Positions 1-8,565 are shown, counted from the first letter of the stretch. The stretch is DNA of 64,000 bases from Streptomyces dengpaensis (GCF_002946835.1 NZ_CP026653.1:1-64000); one strand, 5' to 3'. Notes: a model not told the origin generated them from the letters alone. Numbers and translations are program-made.

Positions 1-163
1 CCCGCGGAGCGGGATATGCCCCGGCAAGCCGGGGCATAGAGCGCGAATTGCGCAAGCGCAATTCGAATTCCGGCGCAAGCGCCGGAATGGAATTCCGTAA
101 ACGGAATTCCGAAAGGAAGTCAATTCGCGCAAGCGCGAATTGAGGGCACCCGCGCAAGCGCGG
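1..163. repeat. Left telomere: array of seven palindromes
   Basis: The first 13 nt fold as CCCGC-GGA-GCGGG, the palindrome that opens archetypal Streptomyces telomeres. Six more palindromes follow at 15-38, 45-64, 67-88, 89-110, 120-143 and 150-163. Each is a perfect inverted repeat around a central AA, with arms of 6 to 11 bp. In Streptomyces such arrays form the 3' single-strand overhang that is patched with a terminal protein. That the window begins exactly at palindrome I means base 1 is probably the physical end of a linear replicon. Palindromes II to VII do not look like the archetypal set, so this may be a divergent telomere type. Confidence 0.85.
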
Positions 164-190
164 TCGCCGCGGCTGGCAACAGGGGAAGGT

Positions 191-482
191 GCATCACGCG
201 CGGGCCTGTGTAGCTCCTGGGGTTCTAGGCCACCACCCCCGCAACGGCTGTGACGGATCGTCGGCCCGACAAGTGCCGGCCCCATCGCAGTGACGGGCTC
301 CGCTTACGCTCCACCCGAACCCCTCCCCTGCTCTCAACTGCCCGAACGGTCAATCTGACGACACCCCGTCAGCATACACTCTGACCCGGCGTCATGGGGG
401 AGAATCAGCCAAGTGTCATCCGGGAGGGCGAACCTGTCGCAAGGGTGATGCATCACAGGGGCTGGCTGTGTAGAGTCTGGGG
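191..482. repeat. Subtelomeric direct repeat pair and leader of the terminal helicase gene
   Basis: Two imperfect copies of a 32-33 bp unit occur at 191-222 and 450-482. They share GCATCAC, then CTGTGTAG, then CTGGGG. The second copy ends about 90 bp before the helicase start, and its TAGAGT could be a -10 element, so the unit may be a duplicated promoter or a binding site near the telomere. The rest of 164-570 shows no convincing gene. Confidence 0.45.
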
Positions 483-570
483 ACAGACAGCAACACCACC
501 CCGGACCCCTCACCCTCCGGGATTCCCTTTCAGATTGCGGGCAGCATTCCGCGAAAAGGAGAACACGGGA

Positions 571-2994
571 ATGGCCGTGAAACTGCGTGAACACCAGATT
601 GAGGCCGTTGCCGCCATTGTGCGCGGCCTCGATATCCCGCCGGGTGGAATCCCCGCCAATGGTCTGCGCGGTCAGGTGCACGCCGCGTGCGGGACGGGAA
701 AGACCATCATCGCGGCTTCGGCGGCAAAGCGGCTCGCACCCAAGGGGCGCATTCTCGTTCTGGTGCCGACGCTGGATTTGCTGAGCCAGACGGTTCAGGC
801 GTGGAATGCGGCCGGGCACAAGGGGCCTGCGGTCGCGGTGTGCTCGCTCCAGGACGACCCGGAATTGTGGGCGCTGAAAGTCCGGTCCACCACCAACCCC
901 GTGCAATTGGCGCTGTGGCACGGCACCGGGCAGGTCATCATCTTCGCCACGTACGCCAGCCTCGGGGTCCTGGCGGAGGCCTTCGAGGGCGTGTACGGGC
1001 AGAAGCTCGCTGCGATGGACCTGGTGTGTGTCGATGAGGCGCACCGGACCAGCGGTTCGATGGGTAAGGCCTGGGCGGCCGTGCACGACCAGGACGTCAT
1101 CCCGGCGGCGCGCCGGCTGTATCTGACGGCGACGCCGCGGATCTGGCAGGAGCGGCCCCCGAACTGGGAGGTTGCCGAGGGCGTGCGGGACCCGCTGCCG
1201 CAGGAGATGGCGGCCTCCATGGACGATGAGGAAGTCTTCGGGCCCGTCCTGTACAAGCTGTCGCTGGCGTCGGCCGTGTCCAGGGGGCTGCTGGCGCGGT
1301 ATCAGATCATCGTGCTGGAGCTGCAGGACCCGGTCGTCACGCCTGAGCGGCTGATGGGCGAGGACCGGCGCAGCGAGGAGGTGCGCGGGCAGCGCCTCGG
1401 GGCGCTCCAGGCGGCGCTCCTGCACACCATGGCCAGGCATTCCTTGCAGACGTGCATCACCTTCCACCACCGGACCATAGAGGCTCAGGCTTACGCGGAG
1501 GGCCTGGAGCGCGTGGCGGCCCGGTTGCACGAGGATCAGCCGGAGCGGTACCCGGCGGAGATCTGGGCTGACTGGCTGTGCGGGGAGCACGTGCCTGAGC
1601 GCCGGCGGGGAGTTCTGGGCAAGTTCGGGTCTACGGCGCTGCGTGCGATTCTCTCGAATTGCCGCGTATTGGGTGAGGGCGTTGATATTCGCGCCGTGGA
1701 TTCCGTGGCCCTTTTGGATCCCAAGGGAGCGCCGCACGATATCGTGCAGGCCATTGGGCGCGCTCTTCGGCAGAAGCCCGGAGAGGGCAAGTTGGCTTCT
1801 CTGATTGTGCCGATTTTCTTGCAGCCGGGAGAAGAGCCCGAGGATATGTTCACCTCCGGGTCTTACCGCCCTCTGGTGAGGGTTCTCGAAGGTCTTCGGG
1901 CTCACGATGAAGAGGCCGTGGAGCTGTTGGCGATCCCCCAGGAGCCTCAGAAGGCCATGGTGGAGCCGTCGACGAACATCGGCACGGCGCCCGAGAAGGG
2001 TGAGGAAGAATCGCGTCTGCTGCTTCGTTTTGCGGCTCCGCGTGACCCGGTGATGGTCGCGGACTGGGTTTCCTTCAACGTCATCGACACGGAGCGGCAG
2101 GACTGGGCGAGGGGCTGGCAGGCGCTCAAGAACTTCTCGGAGCGCGAGCTTCATGCCCGCGTGCCCTATGAACACCGGGAGGGGATGTTTCCGCTGGGGA
2201 CATGGGTGTCGGAACAGCGACGGGCGTACGGGGCCGGGCAGATGACCGGCAAGCGGGCGCAGCGGCTGGAGAAGCTGGGCATGGTCTGGTCGGTCGCCGA
2301 TGAGCGGTTCCAGGAGAACCTGGCGGCGGCCCGGGTGTACTACGAAGACCACTGGACCCTCTGTGCTCCGAGGTCCGCCGTGGCCCTGGACAAGCCGGTA
2401 GGACAGTGGCTCTCCAATTTGCGGCGGCCGGGTGCGCTCGCCGACAAGCCGGAGTGGGAGGCCGCGCTCCTGGCGGTCGATGAGGACTGGAACCCGGAGT
2501 GGCCGGCGGAGTGGCAGAGGCATTTCGCCGCGCTGCGCGAGCTGGTGCGTGACGAGGACGGCCCGGCGGAGGTTCTGCCGGGGTTCACGGTCCACGGGAT
2601 GGATGTGGGGAAGTGGCTGGCCCGGCAGCAAAAGCCCGAGGTGTGGGCGGACCTGGCGGAGGGTCAGCGCGAGCGCCTGGAGGGCGTCGGCGTCGTCCCG
2701 CTGGCCCCGGCCCCGGCTGCGGTGGAGCCGGTCGTGTCCGCGGAGCCGTCCACGGCGCCCGTGAGCGCATTCGAGAGGGGCGTTGCGGCCCTGGTGCAGT
2801 ACAAGGCGCGTACGGGGTCTGTGACGGTCCCTAGGGCCCATGTAGAGGCGTTGCCGGACGGGTCGGAGGTGAAGCTGGGGGTGTTCCTCAGCAACAGTAA
2901 GAGCCGTCGGGCCAAGCTGACCGTCGACAAGCTGCGTGCGCTGGCCGGCCTTGGGCTGGAGTGGGCGGCTGCGGTAGAGGAAGGCGTCGCGTGA
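571..2994 (+). CDS. Telomere-proximal superfamily II DEAD/DEAH helicase with helicase-associated (HA) repeats
   Basis: This 807-aa protein has a Walker A GTGKT near residues 41-45, DEAH near 155-158, a TAT motif near 185 and a motif VI region (QAIGRALRQ) near 392-400. The C-terminal half contains W-rich repeats resembling the helicase-associated (HA) domain. ATG 571 was chosen over the in-frame ATG 394 because AAAAGGAG lies just upstream of it. Helicase genes of this kind lie next to telomeres in many Streptomyces linear replicons; ttrA, implicated in transfer from chromosome ends, is the best known. Equivalence to ttrA is inferred from position and domain order only. The next gene is coupled by TGATG. 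Confidence 0.85.
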   Translation: MAVKLREHQIEAVAAIVRGLDIPPGGIPANGLRGQVHAACGTGKTIIAASAAKRLAPKGRILVLVPTLDLLSQTVQAWNAAGHKGPAVAVCSLQDDPELWALKVRSTTNPVQLALWHGTGQVIIFATYASLGVLAEAFEGVYGQKLAAMDLVCVDEAHRTSGSMGKAWAAVHDQDVIPAARRLYLTATPRIWQERPPNWEVAEGVRDPLPQEMAASMDDEEVFGPVLYKLSLASAVSRGLLARYQIIVLELQDPVVTPERLMGEDRRSEEVRGQRLGALQAALLHTMARHSLQTCITFHHRTIEAQAYAEGLERVAARLHEDQPERYPAEIWADWLCGEHVPERRRGVLGKFGSTALRAILSNCRVLGEGVDIRAVDSVALLDPKGAPHDIVQAIGRALRQKPGEGKLASLIVPIFLQPGEEPEDMFTSGSYRPLVRVLEGLRAHDEEAVELLAIPQEPQKAMVEPSTNIGTAPEKGEEESRLLLRFAAPRDPVMVADWVSFNVIDTERQDWARGWQALKNFSERELHARVPYEHREGMFPLGTWVSEQRRAYGAGQMTGKRAQRLEKLGMVWSVADERFQENLAAARVYYEDHWTLCAPRSAVALDKPVGQWLSNLRRPGALADKPEWEAALLAVDEDWNPEWPAEWQRHFAALRELVRDEDGPAEVLPGFTVHGMDVGKWLARQQKPEVWADLAEGQRERLEGVGVVPLAPAPAAVEPVVSAEPSTAPVSAFERGVAALVQYKARTGSVTVPRAHVEALPDGSEVKLGVFLSNSKSRRAKLTVDKLRALAGLGLEWAAAVEEGVA

Positions 2995-3383
2995 TGCCCG
3001 TACCCGAGGAAGAGCGGCGTGTGCAGGAGGCCGTGCGGCGGCACGTCCGCAACAGCGCCTTCGCGGAGGCGGAGAAGGTCATCTCGTTCGTGTTGTCCGA
3101 CCCTGGGGTGCAGGAGGCGAGGGCGCGGGTCGAGGCGGCGGAGACGCAGTTCGGCATGGAGCTGTGCGCCCGCCTCCAGCCGTTCCAGGACCGCTACGAC
3201 CGGGCCGTGCGCGACGGCGACTTGGCCGGGCTCACCGGGATCTGTGCGGGCAAACACGGCCGCTGGGGACGGGTCTGCGTCCTGCCCGACGGTCACGAGA
3301 CCTCGCTGGAGGAACCGCACTGGGGCCGCAACAGCGAGGGCCAGTCGATCGCATGGGTGGGCAGCGCACCCGACGACTTGTGA
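2994..3383 (+). CDS. Hypothetical protein coupled to the terminal helicase
   Basis: This 129-aa protein starts inside the helicase stop codon (TGATG), so it is translationally coupled and probably in the same transcript. It is charged and helical in its first two thirds, with a Trp- and Gly-containing C-terminal part (GRWGRVCVLPDG). I recognise no domain. Its place suggests a role with the helicase at the replicon end, but nothing in the sequence proves it. A strong terminator group follows at 3447-3586. Confidence 0.65.
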   Translation: MPVPEEERRVQEAVRRHVRNSAFAEAEKVISFVLSDPGVQEARARVEAAETQFGMELCARLQPFQDRYDRAVRDGDLAGLTGICAGKHGRWGRVCVLPDGHETSLEEPHWGRNSEGQSIAWVGSAPDDL

Positions 3384-3446
3384 GTGCACCAGGTCACGCC
3401 GCCGCCCATGGACCGAAGTTGGGGGCGATGTGACGCTGGCAGACAG

Positions 3447-3586
3447 GACCCCGGGCACGCTGTGCGGCCCGGGGTCTTCCGCTGACCCGGGGTCAGCGGC
3501 ACCGCCCCAGGGGCTACACGCACTCCAGTGCGATGCCGTGGGCCCGGAGTCGGCGGCATCGCACTGGTGTGCGTGTAGCCCCTGGG
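3447..3586. terminator. Tandem terminator hairpins and a 33-bp-arm inverted repeat between convergent genes
   Basis: Three stem-loops lie in a row. The first has 10-bp arms at 3447-3456 and 3467-3476. The second is a compact palindrome at 3481-3497. The third is a very long hairpin with 33-nt arms at 3506-3538 and 3554-3586, one mismatch and a 15-nt loop. They separate the rightward helicase operon from the leftward gene at 3636-4571, so a bidirectional terminator is the simplest reading. Confidence 0.75.
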
Positions 3587-3635
3587 AATCTTGGGCTGCT
3601 CCCCCTTCAGGCGAGAGCGGGCATCTGCCGCTTCA

Positions 3636-4571
3636 TCAGTTCAGGCGGTAGCCGAGGAGCGCGAGGCCGGCGGCCGCGGCTCGGTGTTGGTAGGCGCGCA
3701 GTCCGGGGGCGCCGGGGGGTGCGGGCTTGCGGGCGTTGCGGTGCCAGTGGCCGGTGAGCGCGGCGAGGAACGCGGTGGTGGTGTCGGAGTTCCTGGCAGT
3801 GGCGGGGTGGTCGCGGAGCAGCCGGGCGACGTCTGCGGGTGCGTGTCCGGCGAGGATGAGTTGCGGGGCGAGGGAGGCGGCGTCGACGCAGGCCGGGCCG
3901 GTGGTGGCGTGTGCCCAGTCCACGAAGGTCACGCCAAGGTGGTGGTCGCGGACCATGTTGTCGGCCCGCAGGTCGCCGTGGACGATGCGGTCGCCGTGCG
4001 CGAGGGCGGGCCAGGCGGCTTCGAGTTCGGTGAGCTGTGGAAGGCGGTCGCGGGCGGCGGGGGCGAGGTCGGCCGACGGATCGGCAAGCAGTTCGTCCCA
4101 GCCGTGCAGACTGGCCGCTGTTGAGGGCATGGTGCTCACCGCGGCGGCGTAGGAGGCCGGGGCCGGGCTGGAGGTGAGCTTGTCCAGCAGCGCCCACGTC
4201 TGTTCGGCATCACCGGACTGCGGAGAGAAGTCGGGGTGCGGTCCGTCCAGGTGGGCGATGACGACGGCCGTCCAGTCGGCCCCGCGATGGATGCCCAGTA
4301 GGTTCGGGACCGGAGCGCCGGGCGGCAGCGCGTCCAGGACGTCGGCCTCGTGGACGTTGGCAGCGGTCAGCGGGTCGTCGTCGGGGGCCGCTTTGACGAA
4401 GACCCGTCGGCCGCTCTCCAAGGTGAGCGCGGCAGCGAGCTGGTGGCCGAAGCCGCCTGCGGGAGTGACCGTGTCGGTGACGGATGAGCCGAGGGCGTCT
4501 TCGAGGCGGGCGCGCAGGGGCGTGGGGACGTCGGTCCATTGCAGACGGCCGCTGGTGGGCGGTACAGGCAT
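3636..4571 (-). CDS. Aminoglycoside phosphotransferase (APH)-family kinase
   Basis: This 311-aa protein carries the APH catalytic loop HGDLRADN followed by the metal-binding FVDWAHA, where the DFG-equivalent Asp is expected. The N-terminal lobe includes a Gly-rich GGFGHQ segment and a VFVKAA strand with a candidate ATP lysine. Such kinases phosphorylate small molecules, including antibiotics or metabolites; the substrate cannot be read from the sequence. A second, only distantly similar APH-type gene lies at 20612-21445. The ribosome binding site is weak. Confidence 0.8.
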   Translation of the reverse strand: MPVPPTSGRLQWTDVPTPLRARLEDALGSSVTDTVTPAGGFGHQLAAALTLESGRRVFVKAAPDDDPLTAANVHEADVLDALPPGAPVPNLLGIHRGADWTAVVIAHLDGPHPDFSPQSGDAEQTWALLDKLTSSPAPASYAAAVSTMPSTAASLHGWDELLADPSADLAPAARDRLPQLTELEAAWPALAHGDRIVHGDLRADNMVRDHHLGVTFVDWAHATTGPACVDAASLAPQLILAGHAPADVARLLRDHPATARNSDTTTAFLAALTGHWHRNARKPAPPGAPGLRAYQHRAAAAGLALLGYRLN

Positions 4572-4740
4572 CGGGGTAGCTCTCAGAGGTTCAGGAAACG
4601 GGTGGCGGGGTGATGGGGTGCGCGCCGAGCCGGACCGCGAGTCGGGCTGAGGAACGGGGTCCTCAGTGCTCCAGCTCGACGCCGGGTGCTCGTCGCCGCA
4701 TCACGCGCATTCGCCTGTGTCCTCTGGATCAGAAGTGCAA

Positions 4741-4764
4741 AGGGGCGCCTGTAGGGGCGCCCCT
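4741..4764 (-). terminator. Hairpin downstream of the leftward HAD operon
   Basis: Arms AGGGGCGCC (4741-4749) and GGCGCCCCT (4756-4764) are perfectly complementary. They lie about 20 nt after the stop of the HAD gene and upstream of the APH gene, in the right place to end the five-gene leftward operon. The surrounding 4572-4786 shows no convincing gene. Confidence 0.55.
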
Positions 4765-4786
4765 CCACTGTAGTGGGCCGGTCGGG

Positions 4787-5446
4787 TCACGTGCTGCCGA
4801 TTAGGGGCAGGTGGTGCATCAGGGACGGTCCGATGCTGGCGGGCTCGGGCAGGAGGTGATCGGCCCCGGCGGCGCGCAGGGCTGCGGGAGGGTGCCAGCC
4901 CCAGACCGCTCCGAGCGCGACGACTCCGGCGGCGCGGGCCGCGGTCATGTCGGTGGGGCTGTCCCCGACGTACACCGCGCGTTCTGGTGGGACGTCCAGC
5001 TGACTCAGGGCGGCGTGCAGTCCGTCCGGGGCCGGTTTGGGCCGGGTGTCCTGGCGGGTGATGACGACGTCCAGTAGTTCGGCCACCGTCGGCGGCAGCA
5101 GCCACCGCAGGCGGTCGGGGTCCTGGAGGGTGACCGCGCCGGTGGCCGTGCCCTGCGCGCGCAGGGCCAGCAGGCCGGAGAGCACGCAGGGGAACGGCTT
5201 CACGGGGTTGGCCGACATGGCGCCGTCCCACCAGCGGTCGCACGCGTCGTCGGGATCGGCGACGTCCAGGAGCGCCAAGACCTCGATGCGGGGGCGGCGC
5301 AGCGCGCCGGGCGGAAGGTCGCCCGGCGTCACGCGGCGCCCGAGAGCGCAGGTGGCGACCGCCGCGAGGGTGGAGCGCACCGCGTCGGCGCTGTCCAGCA
5401 GCACTCCGTCCAGGTCGAACAGTGCCGCTTGGCGGGAGTCCGTCAC
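4787..5446 (-). CDS. HAD-superfamily hydrolase (Gph/beta-PGM type)
   Basis: This 219-aa protein opens with FDLDGVLLDS, the HAD motif I with both catalytic Asp residues. It has a Thr in the phosphate-binding region and ends with motif IV GDSPTDMTAARAAG. It is expected to dephosphorylate a small phosphometabolite in the cytoplasm. GTG 5446 overlaps the stop of the upstream phosphoribosyltransferase gene (GTGA), so the two are coupled. It is the last gene of the five-gene operon running leftward from 8358. Neighbours that handle ribosyl or nucleotide groups suggest a sugar- or nucleoside-phosphate substrate, which is an inference. Confidence 0.85.
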   Translation of the reverse strand: MTDSRQAALFDLDGVLLDSADAVRSTLAAVATCALGRRVTPGDLPPGALRRPRIEVLALLDVADPDDACDRWWDGAMSANPVKPFPCVLSGLLALRAQGTATGAVTLQDPDRLRWLLPPTVAELLDVVITRQDTRPKPAPDGLHAALSQLDVPPERAVYVGDSPTDMTAARAAGVVALGAVWGWHPPAALRAAGADHLLPEPASIGPSLMHHLPLIGST

Positions 5447-5973
5447 CGGGCACCGTCCGGGTCTCGGACCAGGGCGCGCAGGACCAGGTGGTGGTCGGCG
5501 AGCAGGGCGGTGGCGCCCGCGTCCCGGTCCAGGACGCACACGGCCGTGCCGACCAGCGCGCCGCCGATGCGCAGCAGGCGGGCGCTGCGCAGGAGGCTGG
5601 TGCCGCTGCGGGCGGTGTCGTCCAGCAGGACGGTCCGCCGGCCTCCCAGGTCGGCGCCCTCGATCTGCTGCCACGTGCCGTGGCCCTTCGGTGCCGGGCG
5701 CAGGAAGGCGGCGGGCAGACCGGTGTGCAGGGACACCGCCGTGACCAGCGGGACCCCGGCCAGCGCCGGACCGGCCAGGGCCTCGGTGCCGTCGGGCAGC
5801 AGATCCGCGAGCGCGGCCGCGGTCTCCGTCAGCATCTGAGGGTCGCCGGCCAGCCGGTAGGGGTCGAAGTAGCTGTCGAGCGTGCCGCCGTCGGGGAGCT
5901 GGTACGGGCCCGGCCGGTAGGCGACGGTGGCGATCTTCTCCGCGAAGAGGGCGGTAGACGTGGACGGAGTCAT
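5443..5973 (-). CDS. Phosphoribosyltransferase (orotate PRTase-like)
   Basis: This 176-aa protein contains the PRPP-binding signature VLLDDTARSGTSLL and an upstream LPDGGTLDSYFDPYRL segment typical of the N-terminal region of orotate phosphoribosyltransferases (PyrE). Its context is not pyrimidine biosynthesis but a specialised operon, so it is probably a paralogue acting on another base. ATG 5973 overlaps the stop of the LOG-type gene (ATGA), and its own stop overlaps the HAD start. The usual PyrE length is about 180-210 residues, so it appears complete. Confidence 0.75.
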   Translation of the reverse strand: MTPSTSTALFAEKIATVAYRPGPYQLPDGGTLDSYFDPYRLAGDPQMLTETAAALADLLPDGTEALAGPALAGVPLVTAVSLHTGLPAAFLRPAPKGHGTWQQIEGADLGGRRTVLLDDTARSGTSLLRSARLLRIGGALVGTAVCVLDRDAGATALLADHHLVLRALVRDPDGAR

Positions 5974-6536
5974 GGCTCGCACCGCCCGGCGTCCAGGGCC
6001 TTGAGGTCGGCGGCGAGCGCTTCCATGTCGGGGAGTTCCCGCAGGAAGCCCAGCGGCCGGGTCGGGCTCTCGGTCAGCCATCCCTCCGCCCTCAGGAACG
6101 CGCTCAGGCGGCACGCGGCAGGCCCGAGCAGCCGTACGGGGACGGAGCGGATCGTGGTGGCGTAGTACAAGGCGGCGGTCAGTTCGTGCAGCGTGCCGAC
6201 CCCTCCGCCCATCGCCACGACCAGGTCCGCGTCATCGAGGTAGGCGTGCAGCCGACTGCCCATGGTCGGGGAGTGCACGGTGGTGGTGACGTGCGGGTTG
6301 AGCGCTCCCCAGTCGGGTCGGTCGGCCAGCGTGATCGCGGTGACCGGCACGCCGTGGCGGGCGGCGCCGCGCGCGGCGGCCTCCATCAGCCCGTTGTAGC
6401 CGCCGTGCCGCAGGGCGTACCCGGCGCGGGCCAGGGCGGCGCCGGCCGCCTCCGCTAACGGTTCCTCGCCGTCCGGCGGGACGACCCCGGCGAACAGGGC
6501 CACGGTCAGATCCGTGGCGTGGTCGGTGCTGTTCAT
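5970..6536 (-). CDS. LOG-family (SLOG/TIGR00730-like) nucleotide-processing protein
   Basis: This 188-aa Rossmann-type protein has the LOG signature MGGGVGTLHEL (consensus PGGxGTxxE) and an N-terminal GGYNGLMEAAARGA segment typical of the family. LOG enzymes hydrolyse nucleoside 5'-monophosphates to free base and ribose 5-phosphate; the substrate here is unknown. Codon 27 (6456-6458) is TTA, which in Streptomyces makes translation depend on the bldA tRNA. It overlaps both neighbours by four bases, so it is tightly coupled with the nucleotidyltransferase and the phosphoribosyltransferase. Confidence 0.8.
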   Translation of the reverse strand: MNSTDHATDLTVALFAGVVPPDGEEPLAEAAGAALARAGYALRHGGYNGLMEAAARGAARHGVPVTAITLADRPDWGALNPHVTTTVHSPTMGSRLHAYLDDADLVVAMGGGVGTLHELTAALYYATTIRSVPVRLLGPAACRLSAFLRAEGWLTESPTRPLGFLRELPDMEALAADLKALDAGRCEP

Positions 6537-7447
6537 GCCAGTCCTTCCTCGTGCTGCTGGTAGGCGCGGTACGCGGTGATCTGGTCGGTCAGCGAGTCGG
6601 CGGCGTGCGGGGCGATCCGCTGCGCGAGGCGCACGATGCGGTCCAGGGCGTCGTCGGCCTGCGCCACGGTGGGGACCGGCGGGCTGGTCAGCGCCTCGGT
6701 CAGCTCGGTCAGGCACTCCCGGCCGGTGGCGGTGCGGCCGACTTCGTCGTGCAGGTGGTACCAGCCGTGGTGCCGGGAGTGCGGGACCAGCGCGGTGCGG
6801 ATGACGTCCCGGCAGGTGGCGTTCAGGTCGTGCAGGAGGCCGTAGGCGATGTACTGCTGGCCCCGGGCCAGGCGCTTGCGGAGCATCGCGTGCAGCACCA
6901 TCGCCTGGACCAGGAGCTGGCCGCAGTCCGCCGGCGTCTGTGCGGCCCGGGCGAGTTCCTGTGCCGTGCGCTGCTGGGTGCTGGCGTCGGCGGGTTCGTC
7001 GGCGCCGGGGCCCTGCCACAGCAGGCGGGGGCCGATCCTGCGGCGCAGCGCGTCGACCGCGCTGGTCGGGCACAGGTACAGGTCGAGCTGGAGCAGATGG
7101 CCGTCGTGGGGCAGTAGGTAGACGAACCCGGCGCCGCCCAGGTTGCCGACGATGGTGTCCCGCCAGCCGGGCAGCAGCGTGCCGAACGTGGTGGACATCA
7201 GCGCGTCCAAGTTCCCCATCAGGGCAGGCAGCCGGTCGTCGCGGACGGCGACGACCAGGTCGACGTCGGAGAGCCGGTCAGCGGTCCCGGTGGCGAGCGA
7301 GCCGCGGACCAGCAGGTGGGTGACGGCCGTGGTGGCCGACAGGGCGTGGACCAGGTCGCCCAGGACGGCGAGCTGCACCGGCCGGTGGGCGTGCGCGAGT
7401 TCCTCGAGCGCGGTCAGCTCGCTCGGTGGAGATACCGAGGTGGACAT
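6533..7447 (-). CDS. Nucleotidyltransferase-fold protein
   Basis: This 304-aa protein has the pol-beta nucleotidyltransferase signature VRGSLATGTADRLSDVDLVV: GS, then DxD about ten residues on. A helical C-terminal half resembles the partner domain of antibiotic or tRNA nucleotidyltransferases. It could adenylylate a small molecule. ATG 7447 follows an AAGG-type site after a 38-nt gap from the hydroxylase gene, and its stop overlaps the LOG-type gene. The substrate is unknown. Confidence 0.75.
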   Translation of the reverse strand: MSTSVSPPSELTALEELAHAHRPVQLAVLGDLVHALSATTAVTHLLVRGSLATGTADRLSDVDLVVAVRDDRLPALMGNLDALMSTTFGTLLPGWRDTIVGNLGGAGFVYLLPHDGHLLQLDLYLCPTSAVDALRRRIGPRLLWQGPGADEPADASTQQRTAQELARAAQTPADCGQLLVQAMVLHAMLRKRLARGQQYIAYGLLHDLNATCRDVIRTALVPHSRHHGWYHLHDEVGRTATGRECLTELTEALTSPPVPTVAQADDALDRIVRLAQRIAPHAADSLTDQITAYRAYQQHEEGLA

Positions 7448-7485
7448 CAGTGTCCTGCCTTTCGGGTGAAGGGGATCGGTCCGGG

Positions 7486-8358
7486 TCAGGGGCGGGCGAG
7501 CAGGTGCGCCTTCGCCTCGCGCCACCGGCGCGCGTCGGCGTCCTGGCCGCGGCCCGTGTGGAGTTCGGCGATCAGGTCGTACGCGCCGCCCTCCGGCAGG
7601 GCGTAGGTGTAGAAGGCGCGCAGGAGCGTCTGTTCCGCCGCGTCGGTGAAGCCGAGTTCCGCGAGCTGTCCGGCCCGCCCCATCAGCGCGGCCCGGTCGG
7701 CCGCCGTCATCTCCGGCAGGTCCGTCGCGTCCCCGTCGCGCAGGTGCGGGCGTGCGGCGAGCGCCTCATAGGCGTCGTCCGCGTACACGTCGGCGATCAG
7801 GTGGAGCCGGTCCGGGCCCGTCGTGTTGCACACCCCGTGCGCCTGTGAGGGCGTCAGCCTCCACAGCGCCCCGGCCGCCATGTGGACCCGGGCCCCTGCG
7901 GTGACCAGGACGGCGGAGGGGTTGGTGACTAGCGGGATGTGCAGGCGGTGGCGGCCGGTGTCGCGCAGTTCGGCGTAGTCGCGGTGTTCCCACAGGTAGG
8001 AGTGGGGCTCCAGGCGGGCCAGGCGCACGTACATGAAGTCCAGCCCCAGCGAGTCGAGGAACCGCGCGGTCGCGGGCATGGCCTCCAGTAAGGAGGTGGG
8101 GCGTGGTCGTCCGTCGCCGATGACGACGTCGTGCGGGTCACCAGAGTCGGAGTGGTTCATCAGCGACGTGGTCCACCAGCCGCCGGACTGGTACTCGCCG
8201 TACGCGACGACACCGCGCGTCGGCGCCCCGAGCGCTTCGGCCCGCATCTGCTCAACCATCGTCTCCTCCAGGTCGATCAGCCGGGCGACCTGGTCGAGCA
8301 CCTCCGCCCGCCCGGGGCCGGTCTGCGCCGCCGCGGCGGCGGGGAGCGTGGTCACCAT
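7486..8358 (-). CDS. Aspartyl/asparaginyl beta-hydroxylase-like 2OG-Fe(II) oxygenase
   Basis: This 290-aa protein shows the double-stranded beta-helix iron site: HRD at residues 125-127 (HxD), a distal His174 in QAHGVCN, and Arg184 ten residues later as candidate 2-oxoglutarate ligand. The segment LHIPLVTNPSAVLVTAG is typical of the Asp/Asn beta-hydroxylase family (PF05118). It would hydroxylate an amino-acid residue or small molecule. Codon 90 (8089-8091) is TTA. AGGAGG lies about six bases before ATG 8358, and this is the first gene of the leftward operon, divergent from the regulator at 8566. Confidence 0.8.
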   Translation of the reverse strand: MVTTLPAAAAAQTGPGRAEVLDQVARLIDLEETMVEQMRAEALGAPTRGVVAYGEYQSGGWWTTSLMNHSDSGDPHDVVIGDGRPRPTSLLEAMPATARFLDSLGLDFMYVRLARLEPHSYLWEHRDYAELRDTGRHRLHIPLVTNPSAVLVTAGARVHMAAGALWRLTPSQAHGVCNTTGPDRLHLIADVYADDAYEALAARPHLRDGDATDLPEMTAADRAALMGRAGQLAELGFTDAAEQTLLRAFYTYALPEGGAYDLIAELHTGRGQDADARRWREAKAHLLARP

Positions 8359-8448
8359 CGGGGTCCTCCTGACACGTCGTCGGACGCGGCCCTGACGGGC
8401 AGCCGTGCAAGGACACCGCAGGCGTGAACTGCCTCCTAGACCAGTGGC

Positions 8449-8488
8449 GTTGCCGCCCGTTGCGGGTGGTTGCCGCCGGTTGCCGTTC
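8449..8488. promoter_or_regulatory. Four helically phased GTTGCSG direct repeats in a divergent promoter
   Basis: The heptamer GTTGCCG, or GTTGCGG in copy 2, starts at 8449, 8459, 8469 and 8479. The spacing is exactly 10 bp, so all copies face the same side of the helix. They lie between the leftward operon (start 8358) and the XRE/TPR regulator (start 8566). The natural reading is a cooperative operator, possibly for that regulator. No binding is shown by sequence alone. Confidence 0.6.
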
Positions 8489-8565
8489 ACCCCGGGCGGC
8501 CTTCCCCCGCCCGCCGGGAGCCGGAAGACTGGAGGCGCCCGTGCCCGCGAAAGGGAGGGTCGTCC

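Noticed and set aside
394..570. Upstream ATG 394 as helicase start
   Set aside because: The ATG at 571 has the ribosome binding site and begins with the conserved REHQ segment, while the added residues look non-coding.
334..2841. An 835-aa open frame antisense to the terminal helicase
   Set aside because: It mirrors the helicase codons, is Arg/Leu/Pro/His-rich without motifs, and has no ribosome binding site.
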